Source: Arabidopsis thaliana (lineage: Eukaryota > Streptophyta > Magnoliopsida > Brassicales > Brassicaceae). From it: a stretch of 64,000 nucleotides of DNA. The stretch lies in the NCBI RefSeq assembly GCF_000001735.4, contig NC_003076.8, forward strand, positions 5,022,001 to 5,086,000, written 5' to 3'. The translations under genes were made by a program, and so were the position numbers. Below are positions 22,741 to 35,411 of the stretch, piece after piece. Every line of letters starts with the position of its first letter. Positions within the stretch are counted from its first letter, which is position 1. Under the pieces are notes generated by a model. The model searched no databases. It was not told where the DNA came from and saw only the letters and a program-made list of their open reading frames with translations.

Positions 22741-24110
22741 TTAAAGTCGTGGGTAACTGTTGTCTAAAGACCAAAACAAGAAACCAAACATGATCCATAT
22801 GTCTGTCTAACTGATTTCAAAGCCGTGGGTACTAAGAAGGATCAATGTTCAGTCTCAAGTCTCAGTCTAAAGACTAAAGTTTGAAGCCGTGGGTACCATT
22901 TTCATTGCACCAAACATAACCCAATCAAATGTTTTGTCCCTCAAGTCTCTGTCTAAAGACTTGTCATAACCCAATCCAATGTTTTGTCCCTCAAGTCTCT
23001 GTCTAAAGACTTGTCATTTTTAAAGCCCTTAGTAACTATTGTCTAAAGACCGAAACAAGAAACCAAACATGATCCATATGTCTAAGTGGTTTTAAAGTCG
23101 TGGGTACTAAGAAGGATCAATGTTCAGTCTCAAGTCTCAGTCTAAAGATTAAAGTTTGAAGCCGTGGGTACCATTTTCATTGCACCAAACATAACCCAAG
23201 CCAATGTTTTGTCCCTCAAGTCTCTGTTTAAAGGCTTGTCATAACCCAATCAAATGTTTTGTCCCTCAAGTCTCTGTCTAAAGACTTGTCATAACCCAAT
23301 CCAATGTTTTGTCCCTCAAGTCTATATCTAAAGACTTGTCATTTTTAAAGCCCTGGGTAACTATTGTCTAAAGACCGAAACAAGAAACCAAACATGATCC
23401 ATATGTCTAAGTGGTTTTAAAGTCGAGGGTATTAAGAAGGGTCAATGTTCAGTCTCAAGTCTCAGTCTAAAGACTAAAGTTTGAAGCCGTGGGTACCATT
23501 TTCATTGCACCAAACATAACCCAAGCCAATGTTTTGTCCCTCAAGTCTCTGTTTAAAGGCTTGTCATAACCCAATCCAATGTTTTGTCCCTCAAGTCTCT
23601 GTCTAAAGACTTGTCATAACCCAATCCAATGTTTTGTCCCTCAAGTCTCTATCTAAAGACTTGTCATTTTTAAAGCCCTCAGTAACTATTGTCTAAAGAC
23701 CCAAACAAGAAACCAAACATGATCCATATGTCTAAGTGGTTTTAAAGCCGTGGGTACTAAGAAGGATCAATGTTCAGTCTCAAGTCTCAGTCCAAAGACT
23801 AAAGTTTGAAGCCGTGGGTACCATTTTCATTGCACCAAACATAACCCAAGCCAATGTTTTGTCCCTCAAGTCTCTGTCTAAAGACTTGTCATAACCCAAT
23901 CCAATCTTTTGTCCCTCAAGTCTCTGTCTAAAGACTTGTCATTTTTAAAGCTGTGGGTAATTGTTGTCTAAAGACCGAAACAAGAAACCAAACATGATCA
24001 ATATGTCTCTCTTATTTTAAAGCCGCGGGTACCAAAAAGGATCAATGTTCAGTCTCAAGTTTCAGTCTAAAGAATAAAGTATTAAGTCGTGGGTGCGTAA
24101 CTTGATATTT
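22732..24110. repeat. Nested tandem array II (275/325-bp unit with 50-bp subrepeat)
   Basis: Units begin at TTGTCATTTTTAAAG: 22732, 23011, 23336, 23661 and 23936, giving periods of 279, 325, 325 and 275. The ~50-base steps come from an inner repeat (ATAACCCAATCCAATGTTTT + GTCCCTCAAGTCTCTGTCTAAAGACTTGTC, 50 bp) present 2, 3, 3 and 2 times. Each unit also carries GTGGGTAA, GTGGGTACTAAGAAGG and GTGGGTACCATTTTC blocks and several near-palindromes GTCTAAAGAC. A decayed last unit reaches ~24110, and isolated GTGGGTA motifs continue to 24166. Identity between units is high, suggesting recent amplification or homogenisation. Not coding. Confidence 0.93.
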
Positions 24111-24968
24111 GACCAGAAAACTGAGACCAATCCCAAGTATATTTGTCTATATAATAAGCCGTGGGTAAAGGATCAGTTTCAGTCTCGGATCAAATGTCTC
24201 ATAAGCCAACTCGACGGGACAATGTCCTCAAGAAAGAATCTGACAGAACACTAATAGTTGAGTGTTTGCCTTTGATCTCTCTTGGGTTCGGAAGAAAACC
24301 AAAGCAATGGAAGAAATCAAACAAAAAAAAAAGCAAAACGAGAGCAACAAAACCACAATCGATAGCAACAATTGAACTCTTTAGCAAACTATCCAAAGCG
24401 CTACAAAAACAAAACAAAGAAAAACCATTACCAAAACCCCTTAAACAAATCAATTAACATAACAAAGAATAAGAAAAAAACTTGTAATTCACAGAAACTC
24501 CAAACCAACAAACACAACGCGAATTCGTTTGGTTGTGCCAATATCAAAGCAACTTCAAAACGAAAAAAAAAAAAAAAAAAAAGAATAGAACAAAAAAAAC
24601 TGGTAAATATTGAAATTTAGAAACCCTAGAAATTAAGAGAATTGGAAGAATTCTTACAGTAATTATTGATACAAATCTTCTCGGTCATGAATGATTTCAT
24701 CGAGAGAAACCTGCGAGCCAGAGAAAGAAGATTACTTTACAGTGATAAAGTTAACTGGTTACAATTTACAAATCGGAAGATTAAGAAAACCCTAGAAATC
24801 AAGAGAATCGGAAGATTAAGAAAACCTTAGAATCAAGAGAATCAGAAGTTTACTTACATAGCTGGAAATCGTCTTCCGTCACGATACTAGCAATCGAGAG
24901 AAAGAAGAAAGCAAAACAAATTATGAAAAAATTACGAGTCTCTGAGTCTCTCTGCTTAAGCATTCCCC

Positions 24969-24977
24969 TTTTTATAA
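24969..24977 (-). promoter_or_regulatory. TATA box upstream of the candidate ncRNA
   Basis: Minus-strand TTTATAAAAAGG about 110 bases upstream of a strong GTAAGTAA donor. It would place a start near 24945. A site II-like TGGGCC (25122 area) lies ~150 bases further upstream. Confidence 0.4.
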
Positions 24978-25886
24978 ACACACTTACGAATTATGACGGT
25001 GCCTGATTTCCTTTTTTTCTAACTCCTAGTTTCCTTTTTGCAGTTAACATAACAGCTGGCTAATTTCCTTTTTCTTTTTGTCGACGACTATACTTATTTC
25101 TAGTTTCCATTTATTTAAAAATGGGCCTAAAGTTAGCCCAGATCAAATTAGTGGACTGATGTTTGCCAAACAGAAGAAGTTATGGGCTGATTACCCTGCC
25201 CATAATTTTGCGATCGTTTTTTATTCAGCTTTTGTATTCGGAATTATATCAACCCATTAGAAAAAGTCAAATACAAAAACATTCCACTAGTCCCAAACGC
25301 CCAATCGATTTATCACAACTCACAACGTTTTTTTAAAATCTATGTTAACAATTTTAATAAGAAAGGATAAACGAGAAACAAGAACTTTGCTCAATTTCGA
25401 TAATCTTTGTAGACATTGGACGACTTTAGAAGCAAATAAACTCTAAACAAGATAATCTACATTTGTAAACAAGATAATCTACATTTTTATAATATAGATT
25501 TGTAGACGTTGAAATTCAAAATTAACAGATATATAATCATTTACTTTTATTGTAAACGTGGAAATACAAAAATAAACAAAGATATAATCGTTTACTGAAC
25601 AATAGGATCAAGAGAGAATAAGAGAGCAGATAAACAAATACAATAAGAATAAGTCAAATTTCATCTAATAGACCAAAATACACCTCCATCCCCAATTCCT
25701 CTTCTACTACTTTGATTTCTTTTCCTTTCTAAACAAAAAGATTTTAACGTTTCAATTCGTTGTGTCTTCCTAGTTTAGTAAGACATCGTACTGTACATTG
25801 GTTACGAGCCTAAACAACAGCGGTTTAGATATTCTTTTAGTGCCGCTTTATGTACAGTAATCTAATAACAAAAGCAAATGGTTCTT
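24978..25886. other. AT-rich DNA between the repeat locus and SCC2
   Basis: Includes the SCC2 3' UTR on the right. A short direct repeat ACAAGATAATCTACATTT occurs twice near 25450-25485. No gene is supported. Confidence 0.45.
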
Positions 25887-28800
25887 TTACCTTCTGTTGC
25901 TACTTCTGGTGCTGTAATTTAGTCTCCGAGCAGCTCCTCTTCCTCCTCCTCCATGCCATCCTCTGTCATCATTGTCGTCATCATCATCATCTTCGTTGTA
26001 GGCCACTGTTTTTTTAGCAGATCTTGAAGTTTTCCTTGGCGTTGGGCGTTTTCTCTTGACGTTTGTTGAATAGATGGTGAAGTCAACCGTATCTTCTCTC
26101 ATTGCGTTCTTAAACTCCTGCAAAAAAACAAAATAGGTGAAGAAACTGATGAATTCTTTGCCCAGGGATTTAAATTTTACTAGTGAACAAAATTAAAAGG
26201 CTTTGGGGTTTTAACCTGATATCTCTGAACTAAGTCTTGATATGTTGAAGGTAAGTCAGTGCGAGTTTCGCTGAGGTCAAAGGCAACGCTTTGTCTGGAG
26301 AGAGGATCTCCTGGCTTCAATGGTTCCGTTGGAGAATAGGCCTGAGATATTTTGTTTCCAAACACCAGTCATGTTTTTGTGAACAAAGTTAACGAAAAAG
26401 AAAAAGAAACGGAAAGAAAGAATCGTACTTGGCACCGGTCATCATTTAAGCTGTACGTGACTTTTAGGTATCTCTTGAGCTTCAAAAGAAGTTGTATAGC
26501 TATAGCTGCTAAGCAATCAACCTGAAATAGTACCAAAAGAAAGACTGGCATGAGAAGAACAAGCTATATATATAAGAAACGATGATACAAAGAATGCCCA
26601 AGTTTGATAAACCATATGTAAAACTGAACCGATCTGCCCAAACCAAACCAAAAGAAACACAATTATAACACCCTAAGCATCACAGGGGAAAAAGCCATGA
26701 AGACTACCTGAATTTTCTGCAGATCATCAGTGGATAATTCAGGAGGATCAGATGAGGTCATCTTGTGCACATCTGCTTTCCCATTATGGACTTGATATGA
26801 AGTGAACTGATCCCTTGAATCTTGGTATACTGATCCATTGAGGTCAATTAGAGTTGCATGGCCATAGGAATTCCAATGTCTTGGTTCTTCTTGGATTCTT
26901 GTGTTTAGATCCATCATGTTCATATGTCCGGGAATCGGATCTTGTTGGTATGCTCCATTTCCATGCTGAGTCTTTGCGGAATCTTTATGTAACAAAGCCT
27001 TCAAATTTGACTCAACTGCTCCAGCCCGAATCTGCATAACTCGGTTTATGGAATATACAAGATAGAGTGGTTCATCAGGTGATGTGAATGGAAGTAAAGC
27101 AAGGGTTTCAGTGCAATACCTGTAAAGAGAAACAGTAAAGTAAGTCTTTATTTTACCAGAGAGAATGTGGAATTTTTTGTATACCGAATACTCACTTCAG
27201 AAACGATATTACTGAGCCATTCCAGGTTGGATTATCAAACTTGCGAACAATCGAAGTCATAAATTTGTTTCGAGAAACCCGGTTTCCACGGATAAGCTTG
27301 TAGATCCTAGAGACTCCAAGTCTAGCTTGGGTGAGAGTACTACTAGCATGATCATTTTTGCCCAACATGTTTGTTGAACCCTTTTGCTGAAGACTTTGAT
27401 TTGGTTCTGAAGTGACCTGGCTGATGGATTGCATGAAGATAAACGACATTTGAAGTCCGTCACCAAGACGGCTCTCAAAAAAAGCCGGATACCTGGTGAA
27501 AATGTCGGAGTGTGTTAGTGCGCTAATACTTGATCACCGAATAATGTAAAATCATGTGAAATCCAATCAGAGGATTACTTCTCATGCATATTCATTAGTA
27601 AATGATGGGCCAGCTTTTGGTTGGCCTCTTGAGGATCTGTCTCGAGGGCAATCAAATAAGGAACACACGTAATAGGATGCACTAGGCCTTGACGTAGTAC
27701 AACTTCCACTATCTGCGAAACAGAATACCTCTCAATAATTCAGACAAGTGAAAAGATACAGAAGCAAAAATTATTAATGAAAAAAAAAAGGCGAACCTTG
27801 AGAGAGGTCTGGCGAATTTGATCATCAAAGTCCAAGCATCTACCTAATATTTTATCCCAAAACAACTGCACAATGCCTCCGCAAATGTTGGTGTCACCTG
27901 CACCAGCGGCCACAGGTACATTATGGCCACCTTGTTCAACTGAGTTAACCGTGTTATCACTGGCTTTCTCTGATCCCAATTGTTTTTCCGCATCAAGAAG
28001 GTATTCATACATGTTTTGTAATGCTTGCATCTGAATCATGAGCATTAAAAAAAGGATGCAACCATATGTAAGCGTAAAACAAAAAAACATGTACACCATA
28101 TATAGAAAACATACATAGATGGGTAATATTACCTTCATACGCCCATTTGCTTCATCTGCTAATGTAGTCTCGATTATCTTTCCAATGTCTTCTTCCAACA
28201 TGTACTCAGGTCGTGCAATTAGGATGAATCCTAAAGCCTACGGGAAGTTTGGGGACACTGTTATTCTAACATATCACAATATCGAGAATGTGCAACAGCT
28301 AGCACTGTAAGCACCATACCTGCAGCGACCTGACTTTCAAAGCAATATCTTCCGTTCGGAGATGTCGTTTAAACAAATTAAGACAGCCAGAGAGATTGAA
28401 ATTCTTGCCACCTGAGGTACTAATAAGAGAGTTTCCATGGCGAATAAGCAAGCCAAGACAAAAAAGGGACCGCCCAGCAATCTGAAATGGAAAGAATATT
28501 TTCACCAATAAGCTTCAAACTAATCCGTTGCTGGATTCATTTTGTAAAGAATAACAGTTATCCCAACTCAGTCAGCACTAACTCGAATGAGAAATGTGAA
28601 TATTGAATATTACTCTCAGTAGGCAGTAAAATCGCAATGAAGAGCAGTGTTAGTAGAGAATACTGAACTTCTAAGCAAAAGGGAAATGGGAGTAACTTGT
28701 GTCTACTTCTAGTTAAACAAAATACAGTCCAACAGTTAGAACAAACACCAAATTAGGTAATAATGCAACCAAATTTACACTCACAAATGCAAGCCGCAAC

Positions 28801-31800
28801 AGTACACTATATCACCGACCCACAGATACTCATACTACACTTGTAAAATCATGTGCACGAAACAAGACTCAAAGACCTTAATTGTGCTTAAACATGAAAC
28901 AATCCTGATGCATGATCTTTTCAAAGTAAACCCACCTGTGTGTTATCGGAACCTTGGGCCTCCAGCCGCTTAAAAAAGAACTGAAGAAGATGCTCAACTA
29001 TGCTAACACCTTTCCCCGCCAATTTACTCACAGAACAAAGACACCTGAGAATTCAAAAGGTTGCATTAGTAGTCTCCTGAAAAGGATGAGTGATTTTACT
29101 CGACTGCATCTTCTATGAAGACATGCAATCGTCCCAAAAACAATGAACATATGTGAAAGAGAATACGATGAGTAGAGCCAGGAGTGATGGTAGTTGAAAT
29201 ATAGAGGGTACCTAACGCAAGCATGCACAACAGTTAGAAACGAATGCCGAACAATCATATGCTTTAGATCCTGTTCCAGATCTTCTGTGACACTTAGAGG
29301 CAGCTTGCGGATCAAGGGTAGGACAGAATCGATAATGAAAATAATACTCTCCAGTAACTGTGCTCCTGTTCTACTATCAGCCTGCAAAAAATACAGGACG
29401 AAAGGCAATTAGTAACACTTAAAATTTGAGATCCTATAGTGCAAACGCCTTCACACAGTTGATTTCTTTTCTGGATATCACCACTATATTTTTAAGGAAA
29501 ACAACCATAGGTAAGTTCTTAAATCTTAACAGACTCATTCCTAGAAACTTAAAAGAATTTTGACCAACCTGACTCTTCAGATATGGCTGTAGGGTGATGA
29601 CAAACTTAGTAGGGTCTGAAGCCGGTGTACACAGCCCAGGATCCACCAGACAGAAAGCATGCAAAACAAGTACATAAGGAAGTACTTGCACCTCTCCTTC
29701 TTCACGGCTCATTTCTTCTACCTGAGGGAATAAAAGATGTTTGTTATTGGTTCTCGACCAACCCATCATCAATGCAGTCGTGAAGCATTAGTGTTGACCT
29801 GTAATATTTTTTCCAGTAAGCACTTGCACATCAGCTCGCAGCGCCTGCGTACTGATGCAAGAGCAACTGGGTTAATACCAGCAGCTTTAGCTGCTTGAGG
29901 AAAAAAATCCAGGGCCAGGGCACGCTTAATAATTGTTACAAGCAGCTGTTGATTTGGGGTCCTGCTTAACAACCCTACCATTTGCTTGGTTTTCTTCTCC
30001 AGTTCCAGTGGAATGGAGCTAGCATCACTAGCAAACTGAGTATGATGCCCTGGAGGTTCCTCAAACCAAAATTCATAGAAAGTTTTGCACACAAGATCCT
30101 GTAGATGAAGAAATCTCTATTATAGATCTTGTGCGTAAGCATAATATCACACTAAAAATGAAGACAATGCATACTGGATACAACATTACCTGAACACTAG
30201 ACTCATCATCACTGATACGAGATAATATCTCAGCGCACGCACTTGTAAATTCAGAGAAGTTGGGATTTGAAGTACACATGTCACGTATTATCTTGATGGC
30301 TCGTTTTCGAACACTCACTCCAGTATCCTTAATCCTCTCAGCGACCTTCTCAAAGTACTGCACAAAAATGCCATGGGTCAGCAAAGAAACAGCAATAGTG
30401 GGTAATGTGTTATAACAATATTGATACAGGTCAATTACCTTTATACCAACATCAGGATGTGATGCAATATGCCTACCAACAAGTTCCAGTGCTGCTTCTC
30501 TAACAGATATTGCAGAATCACAAAACCTTCCCTCAACAGCCAACTGAACACGCTTATCACACAGTACCTCTGGATCAGCTTCAACAATTATACTAACCTG
30601 TCATGGCCAATGATAGAATGTATTATCATCGCTAGAATAGCACAACTATATTCTGACTTTGCGCACAAACAGAATTAACTATGTGTTTATACACATTGCT
30701 CACTTACTGCTCGCAAAGCTTTAGCCCTAATGTTGGGAGCGTTCTCTCTTAAACTAGCCTGAAAAATATAACACAGTTAGAAAGATAAAAACTCAGAAAA
30801 AAGAGATGCACACAAAACCTTTCACTAACCAGGAGCATGTTCAGAATCTTATCAAATCCTCTGGAAAAGGAACTATTCATTCCAAGGGCTAAAGTAATCT
30901 GCTTGATAGCATCTCTTGTCAAGAACGAAGTAGTTGCTCCAGAGTTACGGATTATTGACTTTGCTTTCAGTCTGGCAATGTAATATTTGAATTTATTCTG
31001 AGATTTTGGGACATCTTTATACCAAAGGCACAGATAAAACCTGCACAAAGTACCTTCCATATAAGACTCACCTATATTGCAAAATCCATGTAAAAAGAGT
31101 CAGGAACAAACCAGCAAATGAAAGTATGCACATCATCAGCTGATCCTACATCCTGAAGGTAATTCAAGAGCATCTGTTGCACAACTTCGGTCTTTGTAAT
31201 CATACTTGGATTTTCGATGCTTTCTTCTGATTCCAACTTACCAGTACCCTTGGTGTCAGTCTTGCAATAAGACTGTAGTACAAGAAGTTGCCTCTTGCAT
31301 ACACAAAGCGGACAGTGCCAATTTCGACTTGAAATGTCTAGTTCCTTTAAACCCAAACAGTCACCATGAAACCGCCTTTGACAAATTTGACAGACCAATA
31401 AGTTCCCAGCCCTTTTACCTAAACAAAATGTGCAATCTTTTGTGCAAACTTGATCAACGCTAATTTCACTATCTGACTCTAGTAACGTCCAGAATCTGTC
31501 TTTACTGCAGAGGACAGCATCACGTTTCAACCTTGCAGCTATTGTACCTAGCAACTCAATGGCCATTATTCGAGCAGAGACATCTTTTGATTTCAACCCT
31601 GCATTATGTAGCAGTATGACACAGAGAACCTGCAATAGTTGACCTGTCAGAGTGGAAAAAAACATTGACTCGTAATTAGAAGAAAAAACACAGTAACACA
31701 ATACATTTACCTCAAGAATAGGAGACACAGACGGATATTCAGGAAGATTTAATGCTGTCAGTAAGTCCATAACAAGATTCTCAATAATCAATTTTATCTC

Positions 31801-34800
31801 AGAAGCGTCCTGACCCTTAAAACTGGTAAATCGTTCAAGGACACGAGTCCAGAAGAGGCAACATGTTTCTGTAGCCGCTTCATGACACTTAGTAAGGTAG
31901 CCAACATCAACTGAGGTCTCTAGTATAGAGTTTCCACTGGCAGCCTGTCTCGAGGTTTCAGGAAGGCTTGTGCTGTTGTGAACCAACTGAATGAGCAAAG
32001 CAGTGACCATTTGAATCTGCCTCTGTTCTTCATCAGGGAGAAGATACGCTCTCAATGCTCGTTTCGAGGAAGGTAACTTCCAGAGCAATTGAGATATTTC
32101 ATCTATCACATATGTTCGGTGTTGAGAATATGAATTATAAATCTGCAATTAAGACATTTACAATATTAAGAACATTACTGACGTGAAGACATTGATATTT
32201 AGAACAGAAAACACAGTAAAGATATGGATTATGGAGTTAGTGGAAAGTCTTACACCACCGATTAAGCTAATTGCTTTAAGTTGCAGAATTTGGATATTTT
32301 CCACTAGAAATGTTGTAATACTTGTCTTCAACAGTTGTAAAATGCAACTGTCAGACAACCTTTCTACCAACAACAGGTCCTTGAGTAAGCCAAGAATAGT
32401 GCAAAGTTTCTGTAGTGCAGTATTTACTGCTCCAGAGATCCTACAGACAGAAATAGCAGATGGGAAAATGTGTGCAACTAAAATAACAAAAGAATGGGTA
32501 TTAATTAGTAAACCTGTTTACTGACGCCTTCTTTACTTTGCTGTTTTTTACTATGCGCCGCCTTTTGCTGGCTGACCCCATGTCATGATCTGGATTATCA
32601 TCATCATCATCACCTATAAAAGCGTGTGGCATATATCTACATGTCAGTTTTGTGTAAGTGGAACATAACCTTGTGGAGGAGAAATGAGAATATTGAAAAA
32701 CAACAAAGCCTGTCAAAAGGCACAATTTTTGCGCTTACATACTAGGATAAAACTCAAGTTTCAAATATAGGAAATGACATGCCATACATTGGTACAGAAT
32801 ATGAATAGCAAATGGAACTTCCAAAGTAAATAGGAAAACCAACCTTCAAATGCCAAATTTTCTGCCGGTTTACTTCCAGTGCGGTATGATGGATCATAAG
32901 CAGACATAACAGCCATCATTTGGTGCCTAGAAAACTCCAGAATTCTCTCAATTATCTAATTATAAGAAGTAGAAAAAATATCAAAAAATGAATCATTTAA
33001 ATATGGTGGAACGATGGCAGTGAGCAGATAAACAGCCTTCAGGGAAAATAACACTTAAGAAGCACTCACCTCCTCCTTGTAGAGCTGCTTTGGCATATCA
33101 CTGTTGGCCATCACTGCTAGCGATGCATGGATTGACTCAAGGGCACCAAGAACCAACAACACTGAATCTGAATCTGACTGAAATATTTTTCGCAGAAAAT
33201 GTTAGGTACAAAAAGAAAAAGAAAAAACGTATTTGCCACTTTTATAATACTAAACGTCATAATTTAACACACAGTAGAACGAAATAAACCAATAATGCAT
33301 CCTTGCAAGTCCAAGAAATATACTTCAAACAGAGAAAAAAATAACTTTGATTGAAAGCTAAATTGTACGTTAAAATAGTCCTTGCGTCGACTGCAACATG
33401 AAAGAATCCTCACAACTGTAAAGCAAGAGAGGAGCAAATAGAGAGAGACAAACAAAAAACTACTCACATGTTCACTATAAATGGACAAGCCTTCTGCCCT
33501 GTGTATCTGATGATCCAGAGTGCGCAGTAACCTTGATAGAATATCAACAGGTACCATATGCAGAAGCATTTTTGACCGTATAGTCATCAATTCATTTATA
33601 AGAACACGAACTTCATCAACGGGCACTGATGACCACTCTGCTTCATCCCTATCATCACCAGGGACTTCAGCTCTGCCACAGAAGTCCTCCAACATCTCAC
33701 AAAAGTTTTGTACGATGGACTCTAAATAGGCATTAAAAAAAACTACAATTACTGAGAGGGTAGAGGTACATGCATAGAAAACAAGGAAAAGAGGACAAAC
33801 AGACCTTGCAGCACAGATGGATCTGGTTGAACTGATGACAAGTCATCTTTACGTTTCTTCTTTCCCTTTGGCTTTTTGGAAGCAGAAAGTTCCTGCACTT
33901 TCATTTGGTTATGTCCATCACACAGAAGAAATCCAGATGAAAATTATGATAATGGGCTTACATTCATGGTGATCGTTTCAGGCCGAGAGTCATATGCAGT
34001 AACATCTTTCGGTGACTGGTTTGTCAGAGTTTCGTGCTGCCAACTATGATCTTCAACATGATTTGGTCGTAATACCCTTTTCACAGGTTCAGGTTCGATA
34101 CTCCTAGCTAAATGAGTATCCGTCTGTCGCTGCATCTTGACAGGAACACTTGGTTCAGAAATTATCTTTTGAGGCCCTTCATTGGTAAAGAGTGGATCGC
34201 AGGTCGGACCTGATAAACTTGAAAATTGTAATAAATAACAAACCCAAACATATTAAAATCTAGCATACACTAACACAATTACAAGTTTGCCTGGAACAAC
34301 CAAACAACTATTAAAGCTTAGCACAATGGAACGTCGAGTAGAGGTTCACTACCACCTGACTGGATAAACAAAGAAGGAAGATACTACTAGGATCAAGCAT
34401 TAAAAGAATCTTAAATGCGGACCAAATATTCAAAAACCTAGGATTCTTTTCAAAAAGATGTTCAATATTTTCCCCGAAATCTGTTACTCCACAGATTAGC
34501 CAAAAAAGGAAAAAAAAATGAGAAGGCTTCATTTACCGGGGGTAACATACTCAAATGCTCCAGGATTGCATCGTAGAACTAGGTCATATAACTGAAAATG
34601 CTCCCCAGAATTACAATCGGGCGCCCTAGCCTCGTTTCTAAGATCCCTGTTAGATTAAATCAGAGAAAAATAAGTTAGTGCGCTCTACAATCATAGTCTC
34701 GGCATGAACTTCCCAGTGTTACAGAAAATTCACTCTATCACTAATTTATTCGATGTTAGCTTTGAAAATAACCCCTATAACCAGCACAGAACAAACTGTT

Positions 34801-35411
34801 ACTGATCACTTCACCAACAAAACTGCCAAAACCTGAAGACGTAAACATTATCTAATAATCAAACCTCTTTTATATCAGCCAGCAAGACAACATATTATTC
34901 ACTGCAGTCACAGCTCATTTTCATAAGTTAGCTGATTCGTTAGCTGCTTAAATTCACATATGACACACGAGATAATCAACTTAACAATACTAGCACGAGG
35001 TAGATTCATACATGTATAAGATCATCAACCAAATAGCAACGCATTTCAGCAATCCAATTGAGAAAAAAAACACTAACTAACTAGTTTCTGATATCCAGAA
35101 GCGAATTATAGTTGCCAAATATAAAAACGATAGATCGCTTACAGGTAAGAAACGTCAGTCTCATGAAGCATATTTGCGATTCTACTAGATTGCGCGAGAA
35201 TCTCACTGCGATCCAACGACCTGTAGCCACTACCTTGGCCAACCTCATCGAACAACTTGAACTCTCCAGGTTCGGCCGCACCGCAGAATATAGGTAACGA
35301 CGGTAGCGGCAAGTAAGGAGTAACTTCCGACTGAACAGTATTAGCCAAACCGATCCCGAAATGAGTCAAACCTGAACTTGAACCCAAGCCGGAACTGCTT
35401 GGATTGCTCAT
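25887..35411 (-). CDS. SCC2: Sister-chromatid cohesin loader SCC2/Nipped-B with PHD finger
   Basis: Nuclear HEAT-repeat protein that, with SCC4, loads cohesin on chromatin; essential in plants (embryo-defective). I reconstruct 28 exons (high to low): 35411-35143, 34646-34537, 34209-33962, 33892-33805, 33721-33468, 33177-33070, 32955-32844, 32613-32514, 32440-32254, 32142-31711, 31629-31112, 31040-30830, 30758-30708, 30597-30439, 30357-30190, 30098-29799, 29721-29569, 29381-29212, 29044-28936, 28481-28320, 28237-28133, 28030-27797, 27712-27579, 27492-27196, 27119-26708, 26521-26429, 26341-26216, 26117-25887. The frame is continuous and gives 1846 residues. A plant-specific PHD finger lies at ~702-745 (C702, C705, C716, C719, H724, C727, C742, C745). 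The Nipped-B HEAT core follows ([33 protein letters not shown]). The C-terminus is acidic, then Arg/Gly-rich. Exon 11 must use a weak donor GTTTGT. Confidence 0.95.

Larger units (their letters stand above)
20200..24945 (-). ncRNA. Candidate spliced long non-coding RNA spanning the repeat arrays
   Basis: No protein is recognisable, but the minus strand carries a series of well-formed splice signals downstream of a TATA box. Probable first exon from ~24945 to a donor CTAT|GTAAGTAA (24857 area). A second exon starts after CTCGCAG (24707 area) and ends ATTACT|GTAAGA (24655 area). Further left are AATCAG|GTAAGTG (21290 area), TTTCAG|AAGACC...ATGGA|GTAAGTG (21140-21115), TTTGCAG|GAACC...ATGA|GTAAG (20828-20800) and CTTGCAG|GAACTAAAGG (20446 area). 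No continuous reading frame links these pieces. Exons between 24.6 and 21.3 kb cannot be placed, so the arrays may be exonic or intronic. Expression is not visible from sequence; ends are approximate. Confidence 0.35.

Noticed and set aside
21373-24170. CRISPR-like or snoRNA cluster interpretation of the repeat arrays
   Set aside because: Repeats are not short units with unique spacers, the DNA is plant nuclear, and no paired C/D or H/ACA boxes recur at fixed spacing.
24161-24457. Plus-strand frame of about 90 codons rich in lysine
   Set aside because: Composition follows the A-rich DNA, the first codon is not ATG, and it overlaps the repeat array edge; no family similarity.
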